From: Polynucleobacter sp. GWA2_45_21
GTDB lineage: Bacteria; Pseudomonadota; Gammaproteobacteria; Burkholderiales; Burkholderiaceae
Direction of reading: 5' to 3'
DNA length: 64,000 nt
Assembly (NCBI RefSeq): GCF_001830325.1
Contig: NZ_MHZG01000007.1
Location: 28,326 to 92,325 of the forward strand
Shown piece by piece: positions 50,957-58,825 of the stretch. Below the pieces are notes generated by a model that was given only the letters and a program-made list of their open reading frames with translations, was not told the DNA's origin and did no database searches. The translations under genes were made by a program, and so were the position numbers. Position 1 is the first letter of the stretch; each line of letters begins with the position of its first letter.

Positions 50957-51515
50957 GTCGGTGTCCCTATCTGACCGAGAGAGTGGTGGGGGCTTGTTGG
51001 AGCTGATGGCGGTCGTGCTTATCATCACCATCTTTGCCACGAGTGCGATGCCGCTGCTACAAGAACAAGTAGCTGCTAGACAGATTGATTCTGTTGCGAG
51101 ACAGTTTATTGCCCATGCGCAATTCGCTCGTGGTCAAGCCTTGACTTTAGGGCTCACAGCTCATATTGCGCCCCTGCAAGGAGGTCTTTGGGATGAGGGC
51201 TGGCTTGTATCAATCCAATGCCAAAAAAGTGTGCCAAAGATAACTTGCCTACATCGTCCATGGTTGATGCAAAAGAGTATTGCGCCGGTGTATTTTAAGG
51301 GTGGGGGTAAGCAATTTATCGACCCCCATTTAGCAACGCGGGGCATTGCCTTTAATGCTGCTGGAGCGGCTAAAACTGCCCACGGAGGCTTTGTGGCAAA
51401 TCGTTTGATATTGGGTCATGAACGCTATCCCCATTTAGAGAGGCAGTTGATTTTAGGGAGTGGGGGCCGTTGGCGTATTTGTGATCCCCATAAAGATGCA
51501 AAGTCTTGCTCTTAA
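50949..51515 (+). CDS. GspH/FimT-like pseudopilin
   Basis: The 188-residue protein has a leader ending DRESG, then GGLLELMAVVLIITIFATSA with Glu at +5. This is followed by a GspH/FimT-type body (QFIAHAQFARGQALTLG) and a Cys-containing C terminus (WRICDPHKDAKSCS). The start is TTG at 50949, inside the previous gene, or GTG at 50961. FimT proteins are minor pilins, and some bind DNA during uptake. It is the last of the pseudopilin run, 57 bases before ribD. Confidence 0.7.
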   Translation: MIKSVSLSDRESGGGLLELMAVVLIITIFATSAMPLLQEQVAARQIDSVARQFIAHAQFARGQALTLGLTAHIAPLQGGLWDEGWLVSIQCQKSVPKITCLHRPWLMQKSIAPVYFKGGGKQFIDPHLATRGIAFNAAGAAKTAHGGFVANRLILGHERYPHLERQLILGSGGRWRICDPHKDAKSCS

Positions 51516-51572
51516 TTCGGCTATTCACAGGTAAATTTGGCGCTCGTGCCCGCAATCGGTTTTAATAGACCC

Positions 51573-52697
51573 ATGTATACCGCAGTTGACCACCAATTTA
51601 TGAGCGAAGCCTTGGCCCAAGCTCAAAATGCGCTTTATTTATCTAACCCCAATCCTCGGGTTGGGTGTGTCATTGTGAAAGAGGGTCAAGTCATTGGGCG
51701 AGGTTTCACACAAAAAGTGGGTGGTTCTCATGCAGAGGTTCAGGCTCTAGCAGATGCTAGGGCTCAAGGATATGATCCGGCAGGGGCAACAATTTATGTC
51801 ACTTTAGAGCCTTGCAGTCACACTGGTAGAACACCACCTTGTGTAGATGCTCTCATCGCGGCAAAACCGGCAGTCGTAATGGTCGCCATGACCGACCCCA
51901 ATCCACTGGTTAGTGGCAAAGGTATAGAGCGCTTACGGACTGCAGGCATTGATGTGCGTTGCGGTTTATTGGAGTCTGAGGCTAAAGCTATTAACTTAGG
52001 CTTTATCTCTCGCATGACAAGGGGTTTACCTTGGGTTCGCCTGAAAATTGCTGCTAGCTTGGATGGCAAGACTGCTTTGTCAAACGGCCAAAGTCAATGG
52101 ATCACTGGCCCTTTGGCTCGTGCCGATGGACATCATTGGCGGGCACAAGCCTGTGCAATTCTGACGGGAGTAGGCACGATTAAAGAGGATGATCCCGCCT
52201 TAAATGTGAGAGATGTGCCAACTGAGCGTCAGCCTTGGAGGATCATTGTCGACTCTCAATTAGAGACACCACTTCATGCCAAGATCTTGAATCATCTCGA
52301 TCAATCAGGGGTGATTCTAGTCTGTGCATCACTAGAGTCTGCACACGCACAAGAAAAAGCAAAAGCATTTGAAGAGTTAGGTGCTCAAGTGATCGCTATG
52401 GCAAATCAGAATGGCAAGGTGGATTTGCCTCAATTATTTGCTTATCTAGCGCAGCAGTACCATATGAACGAAATTCATGTGGAGGCTGGCTTTAAGCTCA
52501 ATGGCTCTCTGTTAAGAGAAGAGTGTGTTGATGAGTTATTACTCTATTACGCACCATTCTTTATGGGCGAAGGAATTGGCATGGCTAATATCTCCCCATT
52601 AGCGCAATTGAATCAAAGACAGAATTGGCAAATTTTTGATCACAGCCTATTTGGACAAGATTTGCGTTTACGCTTGAGTAAAAAAGAGTCAAATTAA
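51573..52697 (+). CDS. ribD: Bifunctional riboflavin biosynthesis deaminase/reductase
   Basis: Deaminates and then reduces the pyrimidine intermediate of riboflavin synthesis. From ATG 51573 the protein has 374 residues. The deaminase part holds the zinc ligands in SHAEVQAL and LEPCSHTGRTPPC. The reductase part includes LKIAASLDGKTAL, ILTGVGTIKEDDP and IHVEAGFKLNGSLL. Both halves look intact. It is followed by ribE 53 bases downstream. Confidence 0.96.
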   Translation: MYTAVDHQFMSEALAQAQNALYLSNPNPRVGCVIVKEGQVIGRGFTQKVGGSHAEVQALADARAQGYDPAGATIYVTLEPCSHTGRTPPCVDALIAAKPAVVMVAMTDPNPLVSGKGIERLRTAGIDVRCGLLESEAKAINLGFISRMTRGLPWVRLKIAASLDGKTALSNGQSQWITGPLARADGHHWRAQACAILTGVGTIKEDDPALNVRDVPTERQPWRIIVDSQLETPLHAKILNHLDQSGVILVCASLESAHAQEKAKAFEELGAQVIAMANQNGKVDLPQLFAYLAQQYHMNEIHVEAGFKLNGSLLREECVDELLLYYAPFFMGEGIGMANISPLAQLNQRQNWQIFDHSLFGQDLRLRLSKKESN

Positions 52698-52750
52698 CGT
52701 TCGACTACGACACATATCTTAATAATTTTCATTTTTATCTGCATCTCACT

Positions 52751-53368
52751 ATGTTTACTGGAATCATTACTGCAGTTGGTCAGATTAAGAGCGTACAAGC
52801 TAAGGGTGATGGCTTGCATCTACTTGTAGAAACTCCGTCTGCTTACCTTGATGATGTGGCTTTAGGCGACAGTATTGCCATCCAAGGCGCTTGTATGACT
52901 GCTACAGACTTAACTGACACCACTTTTGCTTTAGACATCTCACGCGAGTCTTTAAATAAGACCGTGGGTTTGGATAAAGTTGGCCCTGTCAATTTAGAAA
53001 AAGCATTGCGCTTAAATGATCGATTAGGCGGTCATCTGGTGAGTGGTCATGTGGATGGCATCGGAATCGTTGTGAATTTTGCTGCTGTTAGTAATGATGC
53101 CTATGGATCTTGGTTGTTGCAGATTGCCGCTCCAAAAGATTTAGCGCCTTACTTGGCCTACAAAGGTTCAATCGTGGTCAACGGTGTATCACTGACAGTG
53201 AATCAAACACAAGACACTTCAGATAGTTGCATCGTGGATATCAATATCATTCCCCATACCCTAGAGAACACTACGCTTGGAAAACTTAAGCAGGGTGATG
53301 CAGTTAATCTTGAGGTTGATCTGATTGCGCGTTATGTGGCGCGGATGTTAAATAAACCTTCGATTTGA
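52751..53368 (+). CDS. ribE: Riboflavin synthase, alpha chain
   Basis: Dismutates two lumazines to riboflavin. The 205-residue protein is made of two lumazine-binding repeats: MFTGIITAVGQIKS with GDSIAIQGACMTA, and GHLVSGHVDGIGIVV with VVNGVSLTVNQ. Length and N terminus (MFTGI) are typical. Its last codons overlap, on the opposite strand, the end of a frameshifted antitoxin remnant. Confidence 0.96.
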   Translation: MFTGIITAVGQIKSVQAKGDGLHLLVETPSAYLDDVALGDSIAIQGACMTATDLTDTTFALDISRESLNKTVGLDKVGPVNLEKALRLNDRLGGHLVSGHVDGIGIVVNFAAVSNDAYGSWLLQIAAPKDLAPYLAYKGSIVVNGVSLTVNQTQDTSDSCIVDINIIPHTLENTTLGKLKQGDAVNLEVDLIARYVARMLNKPSI

Positions 53369-53548
53369 TTACTTACCCTTGCATTTTGAATTAACGACTC
53401 ATAGGCGCTGGCGGAAATTAAATATGCAGTAATTCGGCCATTTTTTGTAAGGGCAACCGGCTCAGAAATTAAGGAATTAAAAAACAGCATCAAAGTTACG
53501 ATTCAGCCTTGAGAGTGAAATTTTCTTTATTGCGAAGTTTTTGTTCAT
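53332..53548 (-). pseudogene. Phd/YefM-type antitoxin remnant broken by a frameshift
   Basis: Reading leftwards from ATG 53548 gives MNKNFAIKKISLSRLNRNFD and AVF, then a TAA at 53477-53479 directly after a six-base T run (complement of the A run at 53479-53484). Dropping one base of the run continues into NSLISEPVALTKNGRITAY and LISASAYESLIQ, the Phd/YefM core, ending at a stop in the ribE 3' end (53332). The joined protein would be about 71 residues, normal for the family. No toxin gene is adjacent. A sequencing error in the homopolymer is the alternative. Confidence 0.75.
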
Positions 53549-53613
53549 GGCCTGATTTTAAGCTCAACAATTTGCTTAGAAACCTTCTATCAAGACGGGT
53601 TTAAAGACCCTAC

Positions 53614-53642
53614 TTGCTATAGTCCCATTTTGGGACTATAAT
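53614..53642 (+). promoter_or_regulatory. higBA promoter with palindromic operator in the spacer
   Basis: TTGCTA at 53614-53619 and TATAAT at 53637-53642 are separated by 17 bases. The perfect inverted repeat TATAGTCCCA-TTT-TGGGACTATA (53618-53640) fills the spacer and touches both boxes. This is the expected place for HigA autorepression. The usual transcription start, 6-8 bases after the -10 box, coincides with the higB ATG at 53649. Confidence 0.8.
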
Positions 53643-53648
53643 GCCAAA

Positions 53649-53957
53649 ATGAGAATAGTCGCTAAAAAATACCTTGTTCAGTTTTGGCAATTACATCAAT
53701 CGGCAGAGCAACCTCTTAAGTCTTGGTATGACGAAGCAACTAAGGCTAATTGGACATCGCCACAAGAGATTAAAAGTCAATATAGAAATGCAAGTTTTTT
53801 AGCTAATAACAGAGTGGTTTTTAATATCAAAGGTAATCATTATCGATTAATTGTTGCAATTGCTTATCGCTTCGGCGCTCTTTATATTAAATTTATTGGA
53901 ACGCATGAAGATTACGACAAAGTTGATGCCAAGACAATTGAGATGGAGGGTTTATGA
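53649..53957 (+). CDS. higB: HigB-type toxin (mRNA interferase)
   Basis: A 102-residue basic protein of the HigB_toxin family, which cleaves mRNA on ribosomes. It has the family pattern: a long N-terminal helix region (QFWQLHQSAEQPLKSWYDEA), WTSPQEIKSQYRNAS, NNRVVFNIKGNHYRLI and the C-terminal strand LYIKFIGTHEDYDKVDA. The toxin precedes the antitoxin, as in other higBA loci, with a four-base overlap (ATGA). No ribosome site precedes the ATG, in keeping with a predicted leaderless start. Confidence 0.92.
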   Translation: MRIVAKKYLVQFWQLHQSAEQPLKSWYDEATKANWTSPQEIKSQYRNASFLANNRVVFNIKGNHYRLIVAIAYRFGALYIKFIGTHEDYDKVDAKTIEMEGL

Positions 53958-54337
53958 AAGAGTTAAAACCGATTCGCAATGAGGCCGAATATAGGTCTGC
54001 ACTAGCTGAGATCTCTAAATTTATTGATAACGAGCCGACTCCGGGAAGTAAAAAAGGAGATAGGTTTGAGATGCTTTTATTGTTGGTGGAGTCTTATGAG
54101 GCTAAACTTTATCCAATTTCCTCTCCTGACCCAATTGAGGCGATCAAATTCAGAATGGAGCAAGCTGGCTTGAAGCCAAAAGATCTTCAACCAATGATTG
54201 GCGGTCTAAACAGGGTCTATGAAATACTAAATGGTAAGAGGGCGCTTACTCTAAAAATGATTTGGAATTTACACACAATGCTTGGTATTCCTGCCGAAAG
54301 CTTGATCCGACAGCCTGATGAATCATGTGTAGTTTAG
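53954..54337 (+). CDS. higA: HigA-type antitoxin
   Basis: A 127-residue antitoxin. The N-terminal part (IRNEAEYRSALAEISKFIDN and GDRFEMLLLLVESYE) is the toxin-binding region seen in HigA of this group. Residues about 70-115 form an Xre-type helix-turn-helix, with GLKPKDLQPMIGGLNRVYEI and LNGKRALTLKMIWNLHTMLG. It probably represses its own operon at the palindrome over the promoter. It is convergent with queC, 7 bases apart. Confidence 0.92.
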   Translation: MKELKPIRNEAEYRSALAEISKFIDNEPTPGSKKGDRFEMLLLLVESYEAKLYPISSPDPIEAIKFRMEQAGLKPKDLQPMIGGLNRVYEILNGKRALTLKMIWNLHTMLGIPAESLIRQPDESCVV

Positions 54338-54344
54338 CTTCTAG

Positions 54345-55088
54345 TTATGTCTTACTTTGATAGCGCGTTGGATCACTAACCCCTGCCTGTTTGAAGCCTG
54401 CCTGGCGCAATCGGCAAGACTCACACTCACCGCAAGCTTCGCCTAAATCATTGGCTTGATAGCACGAGACGGTTTGAGAGTAATCCAGCCCTAAAGTGCT
54501 CCCCAGTTGAATAATTTGCGCTTTGCTCATATGAATGATGGGGGCATGAACTCTAAAGCGAGTGTCATGATTAATGGCTTCTACACCGGCCTTGGTAGCG
54601 AGATTGGCCATCGCCTCAAACGAGGCGACATATTCTGGGCGACAGTCGGGATAGCCTGAGTAATCGACTGCATTAGCGCCATAGAAAATATCTAAACCAC
54701 CTAATGACTCTGCCCAGCCTAATGCTAGAGAAAGCAAAATGGTGTTGCGTGCTGGCACATAGGTGACCGGAATTTCTAAATCTTTACTAGGGGCTGTTGG
54801 GATATCGATAGATGAGTCTGTCAGTGCTGATCCACCAAAGCGTGTGAGGTCTAAATTCACAACCTCATGACGAATGACACCCATTTTCTTGGCAATGTGC
54901 TTAGCTGCAGCCAGCTCTGAAGAGTGCCTTTGACCATAGCTCACTGATAGTACGTAGGGCGCATAACCCAAGTCTTTAGCAAGAGCCAAAATCGTGCTGG
55001 AATCTAAACCACCTGAAAACAAAATGACAGCAGGAGCATTGGGTTTGCGCGGAGCCAGATTTGCAAACGCTTCAGATAGTGAAGACAT
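54345..55088 (-). CDS. queC: 7-cyano-7-deazaguanine synthase
   Basis: Makes preQ0 for queuosine tRNA modification. The 247-residue protein has the PP-loop ATPase motif [15 protein letters not shown] near residue 24, [18 protein letters not shown], and the zinc-binding C terminus with [17 protein letters not shown]. Other que genes are not in the window. It follows cpoB by 15 bases and is the last gene of the tol-pal transcript, as in many relatives. Confidence 0.96.
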   Translation of the reverse strand: MSSLSEAFANLAPRKPNAPAVILFSGGLDSSTILALAKDLGYAPYVLSVSYGQRHSSELAAAKHIAKKMGVIRHEVVNLDLTRFGGSALTDSSIDIPTAPSKDLEIPVTYVPARNTILLSLALGWAESLGGLDIFYGANAVDYSGYPDCRPEYVASFEAMANLATKAGVEAINHDTRFRVHAPIIHMSKAQIIQLGSTLGLDYSQTVSCYQANDLGEACGECESCRLRQAGFKQAGVSDPTRYQSKT

Positions 55089-55103
55089 AAGTGCTTGGGC
55101 TAC

Positions 55104-55844
55104 TTACTTGATAGCAGAGTTCAGTTGCTGCGCGTCTTTAGCTGCCTCTGTATCTGGATATTTACTGATAATTTCTGTAAACGTTTTTTTAGCTGCCGCT
55201 TTATTGCCACTCTCTAACTGGGCATTACCTAAAGTGAGCATCGCCGCTGGAATGCGTGGATGATTAGGATAGCGCTTAATGAGATTTTGCAGTTGAGCAA
55301 TCGCGCCAGTGTAATCCTTATTGGCATATTTGCTGTTACCACTCCAGAATAAGGCTAGAGGTAAATAGGGGCTTTTGGGATAGCGGTTGGTAAATGTAGA
55401 AAACTCTCCCTCAGCCTTCTTCAGATTGCCCGCCTGAAAGGATTTTAAAGCATCCTCATAGGCTTTTTTTTCACCAGGCTGAACAGTTCCTGTAACGCCT
55501 TCAATAGTTACTGTGCGAGGCTCAAAATTACCTAGACGGGTATCTAAGTCTTCATAGTATGTTTTTTGACTGGTGCTAATTTCTTCGCCTTGTTTTTCAA
55601 GGCTTTCAATTTTCCCGCGTAGCTCAGCATTATCTGCTTTGAGTTTTTCAATTTGACTCTGCAGTTCAAGTTGGGTAGTTGCTAGAGATTTGCGCAAATC
55701 CAAAATGGCTTTGCGGGCATCATCATCGGCAAAGATTGCCCAAGCGCTGGTAGATGTCCCTAGAAGAATGACAGAGGCACTTAAACAAAACGCTCGTGAG
55801 AGCGTTTGTTTAATACCGAAGGATTGCTTTCGCATAGCGTGCAT
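55104..55844 (-). CDS. cpoB: Cell division coordinator CpoB (Tol-Pal associated TPR protein)
   Basis: A periplasmic protein that links Tol-Pal with peptidoglycan synthesis at division. Of 246 residues, about 1-36 form a signal peptide ending SAWA. Residues about 45-95 form a coiled coil (LQSQIEKLKADNAELRGKIE), and the C-terminal ~125 residues form TPR repeats (AYEDALKSFQAGNLKKAEGE). The ATG overlaps the pal stop by one base (TAATG), indicating coupling. A second ATG lies three codons later. Confidence 0.93.
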   Translation of the reverse strand: MHAMRKQSFGIKQTLSRAFCLSASVILLGTSTSAWAIFADDDARKAILDLRKSLATTQLELQSQIEKLKADNAELRGKIESLEKQGEEISTSQKTYYEDLDTRLGNFEPRTVTIEGVTGTVQPGEKKAYEDALKSFQAGNLKKAEGEFSTFTNRYPKSPYLPLALFWSGNSKYANKDYTGAIAQLQNLIKRYPNHPRIPAAMLTLGNAQLESGNKAAAKKTFTEIISKYPDTEAAKDAQQLNSAIK

Positions 55845-56344
55845 TAGTTCGTGATGTAAACGATATCAGCGCGGCGATTCTCTGCCCAAGCTGCTTCGGT
55901 ATCGCCCTCTGCCTTTGGCTTTTCTTTACCAAAGCTCACAGCTTCCATTTGATCGTCAGAAACGCCCATCAAATTGAGTGACTTGCGCACTGCATCTGAA
56001 CGGCGTTGACCTAATGCCAAGTTGTACTCGGCAGTACCACGATCATCGGTATTGCCTTGAATAATGATTTTTTGTTTTGGATTTGCCTTCAAGAAACTTG
56101 CATGTGCAGACAATTGTTTTTGATATTTAGTCTGAACAGTGTATTCGTTGAAATCAAAGTACACGCTACGTTGGAATAGTGGGCTGCTTGGATCATTCCA
56201 TGGTTGTGAGCCAAAGTTACCACTACCACCGCCATTGGCACCATCAACATCATCCAATTTAACGCCAGAGCAGGCTGCTAAAAATGCAGCTGTTGCACCT
56301 ACTAGAGCAAACGTTGCGACACGGCGCGCGATAGAAATTTTCAT
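55844..56344 (-). CDS. pal: Peptidoglycan-associated lipoprotein Pal
   Basis: An outer-membrane lipoprotein that binds peptidoglycan and TolB. The 166-residue precursor has a signal with lipobox LAAC (Cys25), a Gly/Asn-rich linker, then an OmpA-type domain with SVYFDFNEYTVQ, IIIQGNTDDRGTAEYN and LGQRRSDAVRKSL. AGGA-rich sequence precedes the ATG. Normally pal directly follows tolB. Here 1.17 kb carrying a toxin-antitoxin pair lies between, so pal-cpoB-queC need their own promoter or readthrough. Confidence 0.96.
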   Translation of the reverse strand: MKISIARRVATFALVGATAAFLAACSGVKLDDVDGANGGGSGNFGSQPWNDPSSPLFQRSVYFDFNEYTVQTKYQKQLSAHASFLKANPKQKIIIQGNTDDRGTAEYNLALGQRRSDAVRKSLNLMGVSDDQMEAVSFGKEKPKAEGDTEAAWAENRRADIVYITN

Positions 56345-56463
56345 GATCTTTCCTTTTTCCTACAAAACAGGCAATTAATTAAGCTAATAGCCAATATTAT
56401 GCCCCTAAGATTGGCCTATTTGTGTGGAAATGACGCTTCCTATTTTTACTTTATAAGGCATAT

Positions 56464-56508
56464 TTGCATTTCTCCTCAAATGAGGTAAAATAATTGCTCA
56501 AATGAGGA
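56464..56508 (+). promoter_or_regulatory. Xre-RES promoter with paired operator repeats
   Basis: TTGCAT (56464-56469) and TAAAAT (56486-56491), 16 bases apart, form a plausible sigma-70 promoter. The near-palindrome CCTCAAATGAGG at 56474-56485 fills the end of the spacer. Its copy GCTCAAATGAGG recurs at 56496-56507, 22 bases away, about two helical turns. The second copy contains the GAGGA ribosome site of the antitoxin, so autorepression could act on transcription and access to translation. Confidence 0.7.
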
Positions 56509-56515
56509 ATTATGG

Positions 56516-57016
56516 ATGCCTAGTGTCATCGCCAAAAAGCCCGCCGCTAAAGTGACTCGTAAAAACTTGGTTGCTGGAGTTCAGCCAGATTTTTCGTTTG
56601 CTCAAATCTATCGAGTTCAGCCTATTGATCGCATCAAGTTGATTCGAGAGGGGGTTCCCGCTAGATATATCAATGTCATTTCTGACTCTATGGGGATTAC
56701 AAAAGAAACCTTATTTAAGTTCTTGAATTTGCCAAAGTCGACAATTGATAAGAAATCCGTCGCAAACCAAATGTTGCCGATTGAGCAAGGTGAGCGTTTG
56801 ATTGGTATGGCTAAGCTTGTTGGGCAGGTCGAGTCAATGATTGCTGAGTCAGGAAACCCAGATGGTTTTGACGCTGCCAAGTGGGTGGCGAGTTGGCTTG
56901 AAAAACCTTCACCAGCGTTAGGTGGTGAGAAGCCTTCCGCTTACTTAGACACGGTTTCTGGACAGGAAATGATCTCCGATCTTCTTGCCAAAATTCAAAC
57001 TGGGGCATACGCATGA
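56516..57016 (+). CDS. Xre/MbcA/ParS-type antitoxin
   Basis: The 166-residue antitoxin partner of a RES toxin. After a basic tail, residues about 40-100 form a helix-turn-helix (IREGVPARYINVISDSMG, TLFKFLNLPKSTID). Residues about 105-166 form the MbcA/ParS C-terminal domain, with AAKWVASWLEKPSPALGG, KPSAYLDTVSG and a short C-terminal helix. The ATG at 56516 has a GAGGA ribosome site at a suitable distance. It overlaps the toxin by four bases (ATGA) and lies opposite to the flanking tol-pal genes. Confidence 0.9.
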   Translation: MPSVIAKKPAAKVTRKNLVAGVQPDFSFAQIYRVQPIDRIKLIREGVPARYINVISDSMGITKETLFKFLNLPKSTIDKKSVANQMLPIEQGERLIGMAKLVGQVESMIAESGNPDGFDAAKWVASWLEKPSPALGGEKPSAYLDTVSGQEMISDLLAKIQTGAYA

Positions 57017-57501
57017 GTGTTCAGGCCGTTTGGAGAATTGCCTTGGATGCGCCAACCTTTAAGGCGGATGATCTCAGTGGCGAGGGGGCAAAAAAATCAG
57101 GCGGGAGATGGAATAAAAAAGGGACACCTGTTCTCTATACCTCCGAATCTATTGCCCTTGCTTGTTTAGAGACCTTAGTGCACATCAATGCACAAGGCCT
57201 TCCCTTAAATCGCTATTTAGTACGCATTGATATCCCAACGAAAGTATGGGATATGGCTAAGAAATTCAATTTCAAAACTGCTGGATTCGGTTGGGATGCC
57301 TTACCGGCAGGAACAGTGAGTATTGATAAAGGTGAGAAGTGGCTGCAATCCAATACGAGCGCTTTACTCTTTGTACCTTCAGTGGCCATACCGCAAGCTA
57401 GTAACGTCTTGATTAATCCCTTACATCCGGATACAAAACTGATCAAGGCTAAGAAAATTGAGAAATTCTCTTATGACCCTCGTTTAGTGGGTCTGCCTTA
57501 A
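57013..57501 (+). CDS. RES-domain toxin (NAD+-degrading type)
   Basis: A 162-residue RES toxin. Family members deplete NAD+ by phosphorolysis or hydrolysis. The three name residues are present: Arg32 in SGGRWNKKG, Glu53 in CLETLVH and Ser130 in ASNVLINPLHPD. The tyrosine motif PVLYTSES is also intact, so the toxin looks functional. Its stop lies 13 bases from the tolB stop on the other strand. The pair is a self-contained insert. Confidence 0.92.
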   Translation: MSVQAVWRIALDAPTFKADDLSGEGAKKSGGRWNKKGTPVLYTSESIALACLETLVHINAQGLPLNRYLVRIDIPTKVWDMAKKFNFKTAGFGWDALPAGTVSIDKGEKWLQSNTSALLFVPSVAIPQASNVLINPLHPDTKLIKAKKIEKFSYDPRLVGLP

Positions 57502-57514
57502 TCTGTTAATTGCT

Positions 57515-58822
57515 TTAGTCCATAAATGGACCCCAGGATGGCTGACGCACATCAGACCCTGGAATACTTAATACCTGCTTGGAGTTGCCGTCTACTGAGA
57601 CTGCCGCCAATACCCGCTTGCCACCGACTTTGGTGGAATAAAGGACGTAGCGCCCATTCGCAGCAAAAGAAGGGGACTCATCGCTGGTGCCATCTGTTAA
57701 AGCTTGTGAGTCGCCAGTCGCTAGATTAAGGATGTAAAGGCGGAAGGCTCCGCCAATATTGGCGATATAAGCCAAATACTTTCCGTCTGGTGAAATTCGT
57801 GGCGAAGTCACAAAACCTTGTTTGAACGTAATACGCTTTGCACCTTCAGCTTGCTCGCCTTCAGCGCTCATGCGGTAGATTTGTGGATTACCACCGCGGT
57901 CACTCGTGAAGTAAATATAACGACCGTCTGCAGAATATTGTGGCTCTGTATCAATCGTACGACCACGGGTAAGGCGTTGAAGTCCACTGCCGTCCGCATT
58001 AATGCCGTAGATCTGAGTGTTCCCATCTTTAGAGAGTGATACAGCTAATTTCTTGCCATCAGGCGACCACGCTGGAGCGCTGTTATTTCCCTTTTGATTG
58101 GAAAGGGAAACGCGTCTTCCAGTAGCCAATTCATGCACATAGATGACGGGCTTGCGATCTTCAAAAGATACATAAGCTACTTTCTTGCCATCAGGTGACC
58201 ATGATGGAGAGATGATGGGCTCACCACTACTCATGGCGTTGCGAATATTTTGACCATCCGCATCGGAGATGACGAGGCGATAACGCTTGCCTTCCTTAAT
58301 AACGTAAGAGAGGCGTGTCGAGAAGATGCCGCGCTCACCTAATAATTTATAGATGATGTCATCAGCAATTTTGTGAGCTGCTGCGCGTAAGTTATCGGCG
58401 CTGGAATTAATATTTAAGCCGCCCAGGCTCTCAGACTTACGAATATCAAAAAGCTTATAGCGAATCTCAAACTGAGACGGACCAGTTTGTACAACTGTGC
58501 CAACCGCTAATGCATCAGCGCCACGTGCAGCCCAAGACTTATAGTTCGGAGTGCCCTCATCACTTTCGCTGGCATTACCGTTCTCAGTATTTTTAAAGTA
58601 ACCACTACGTGCCAAGTCTTGGCGAATGATTTCAGTAACGCTGGTTGGGAGCTTATTCTCATCCTTAAAGCGCATCACGGCGATGGGATAGAGCGACTGA
58701 CCTACACCAGTGATTTCAATATTCATTTGCGCTAGAGCGGGAGAGCCCAAGCCAGTCATCGATAGGATCACTATAAATACTGATGTCACTGATAAAAAAT
58801 ACTTTTTGGCTACTTGCAACAT
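57515..58822 (-). CDS. tolB: Tol-Pal system protein TolB
   Basis: A periplasmic protein that moves between Pal and TolA during outer membrane constriction. The 435-residue precursor has a signal peptide (about 1-31, ending PALAQ), an N-terminal alpha/beta domain (AVMRFKDENKLPTSVTEII) and a C-terminal beta-propeller. The propeller repeats are recognisable as PSWSPDGKKVAYV, PAWSPDGKKLAVS, PQYSADGRYIYFTS and PRISPDGKYLAYI. It is the last intact gene of the upstream tol block, 3 bases after tolA. Confidence 0.96.
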   Translation of the reverse strand: MLQVAKKYFLSVTSVFIVILSMTGLGSPALAQMNIEITGVGQSLYPIAVMRFKDENKLPTSVTEIIRQDLARSGYFKNTENGNASESDEGTPNYKSWAARGADALAVGTVVQTGPSQFEIRYKLFDIRKSESLGGLNINSSADNLRAAAHKIADDIIYKLLGERGIFSTRLSYVIKEGKRYRLVISDADGQNIRNAMSSGEPIISPSWSPDGKKVAYVSFEDRKPVIYVHELATGRRVSLSNQKGNNSAPAWSPDGKKLAVSLSKDGNTQIYGINADGSGLQRLTRGRTIDTEPQYSADGRYIYFTSDRGGNPQIYRMSAEGEQAEGAKRITFKQGFVTSPRISPDGKYLAYIANIGGAFRLYILNLATGDSQALTDGTSDESPSFAANGRYVLYSTKVGGKRVLAAVSVDGNSKQVLSIPGSDVRQPSWGPFMD

Positions 58823-58825
58823 GCT

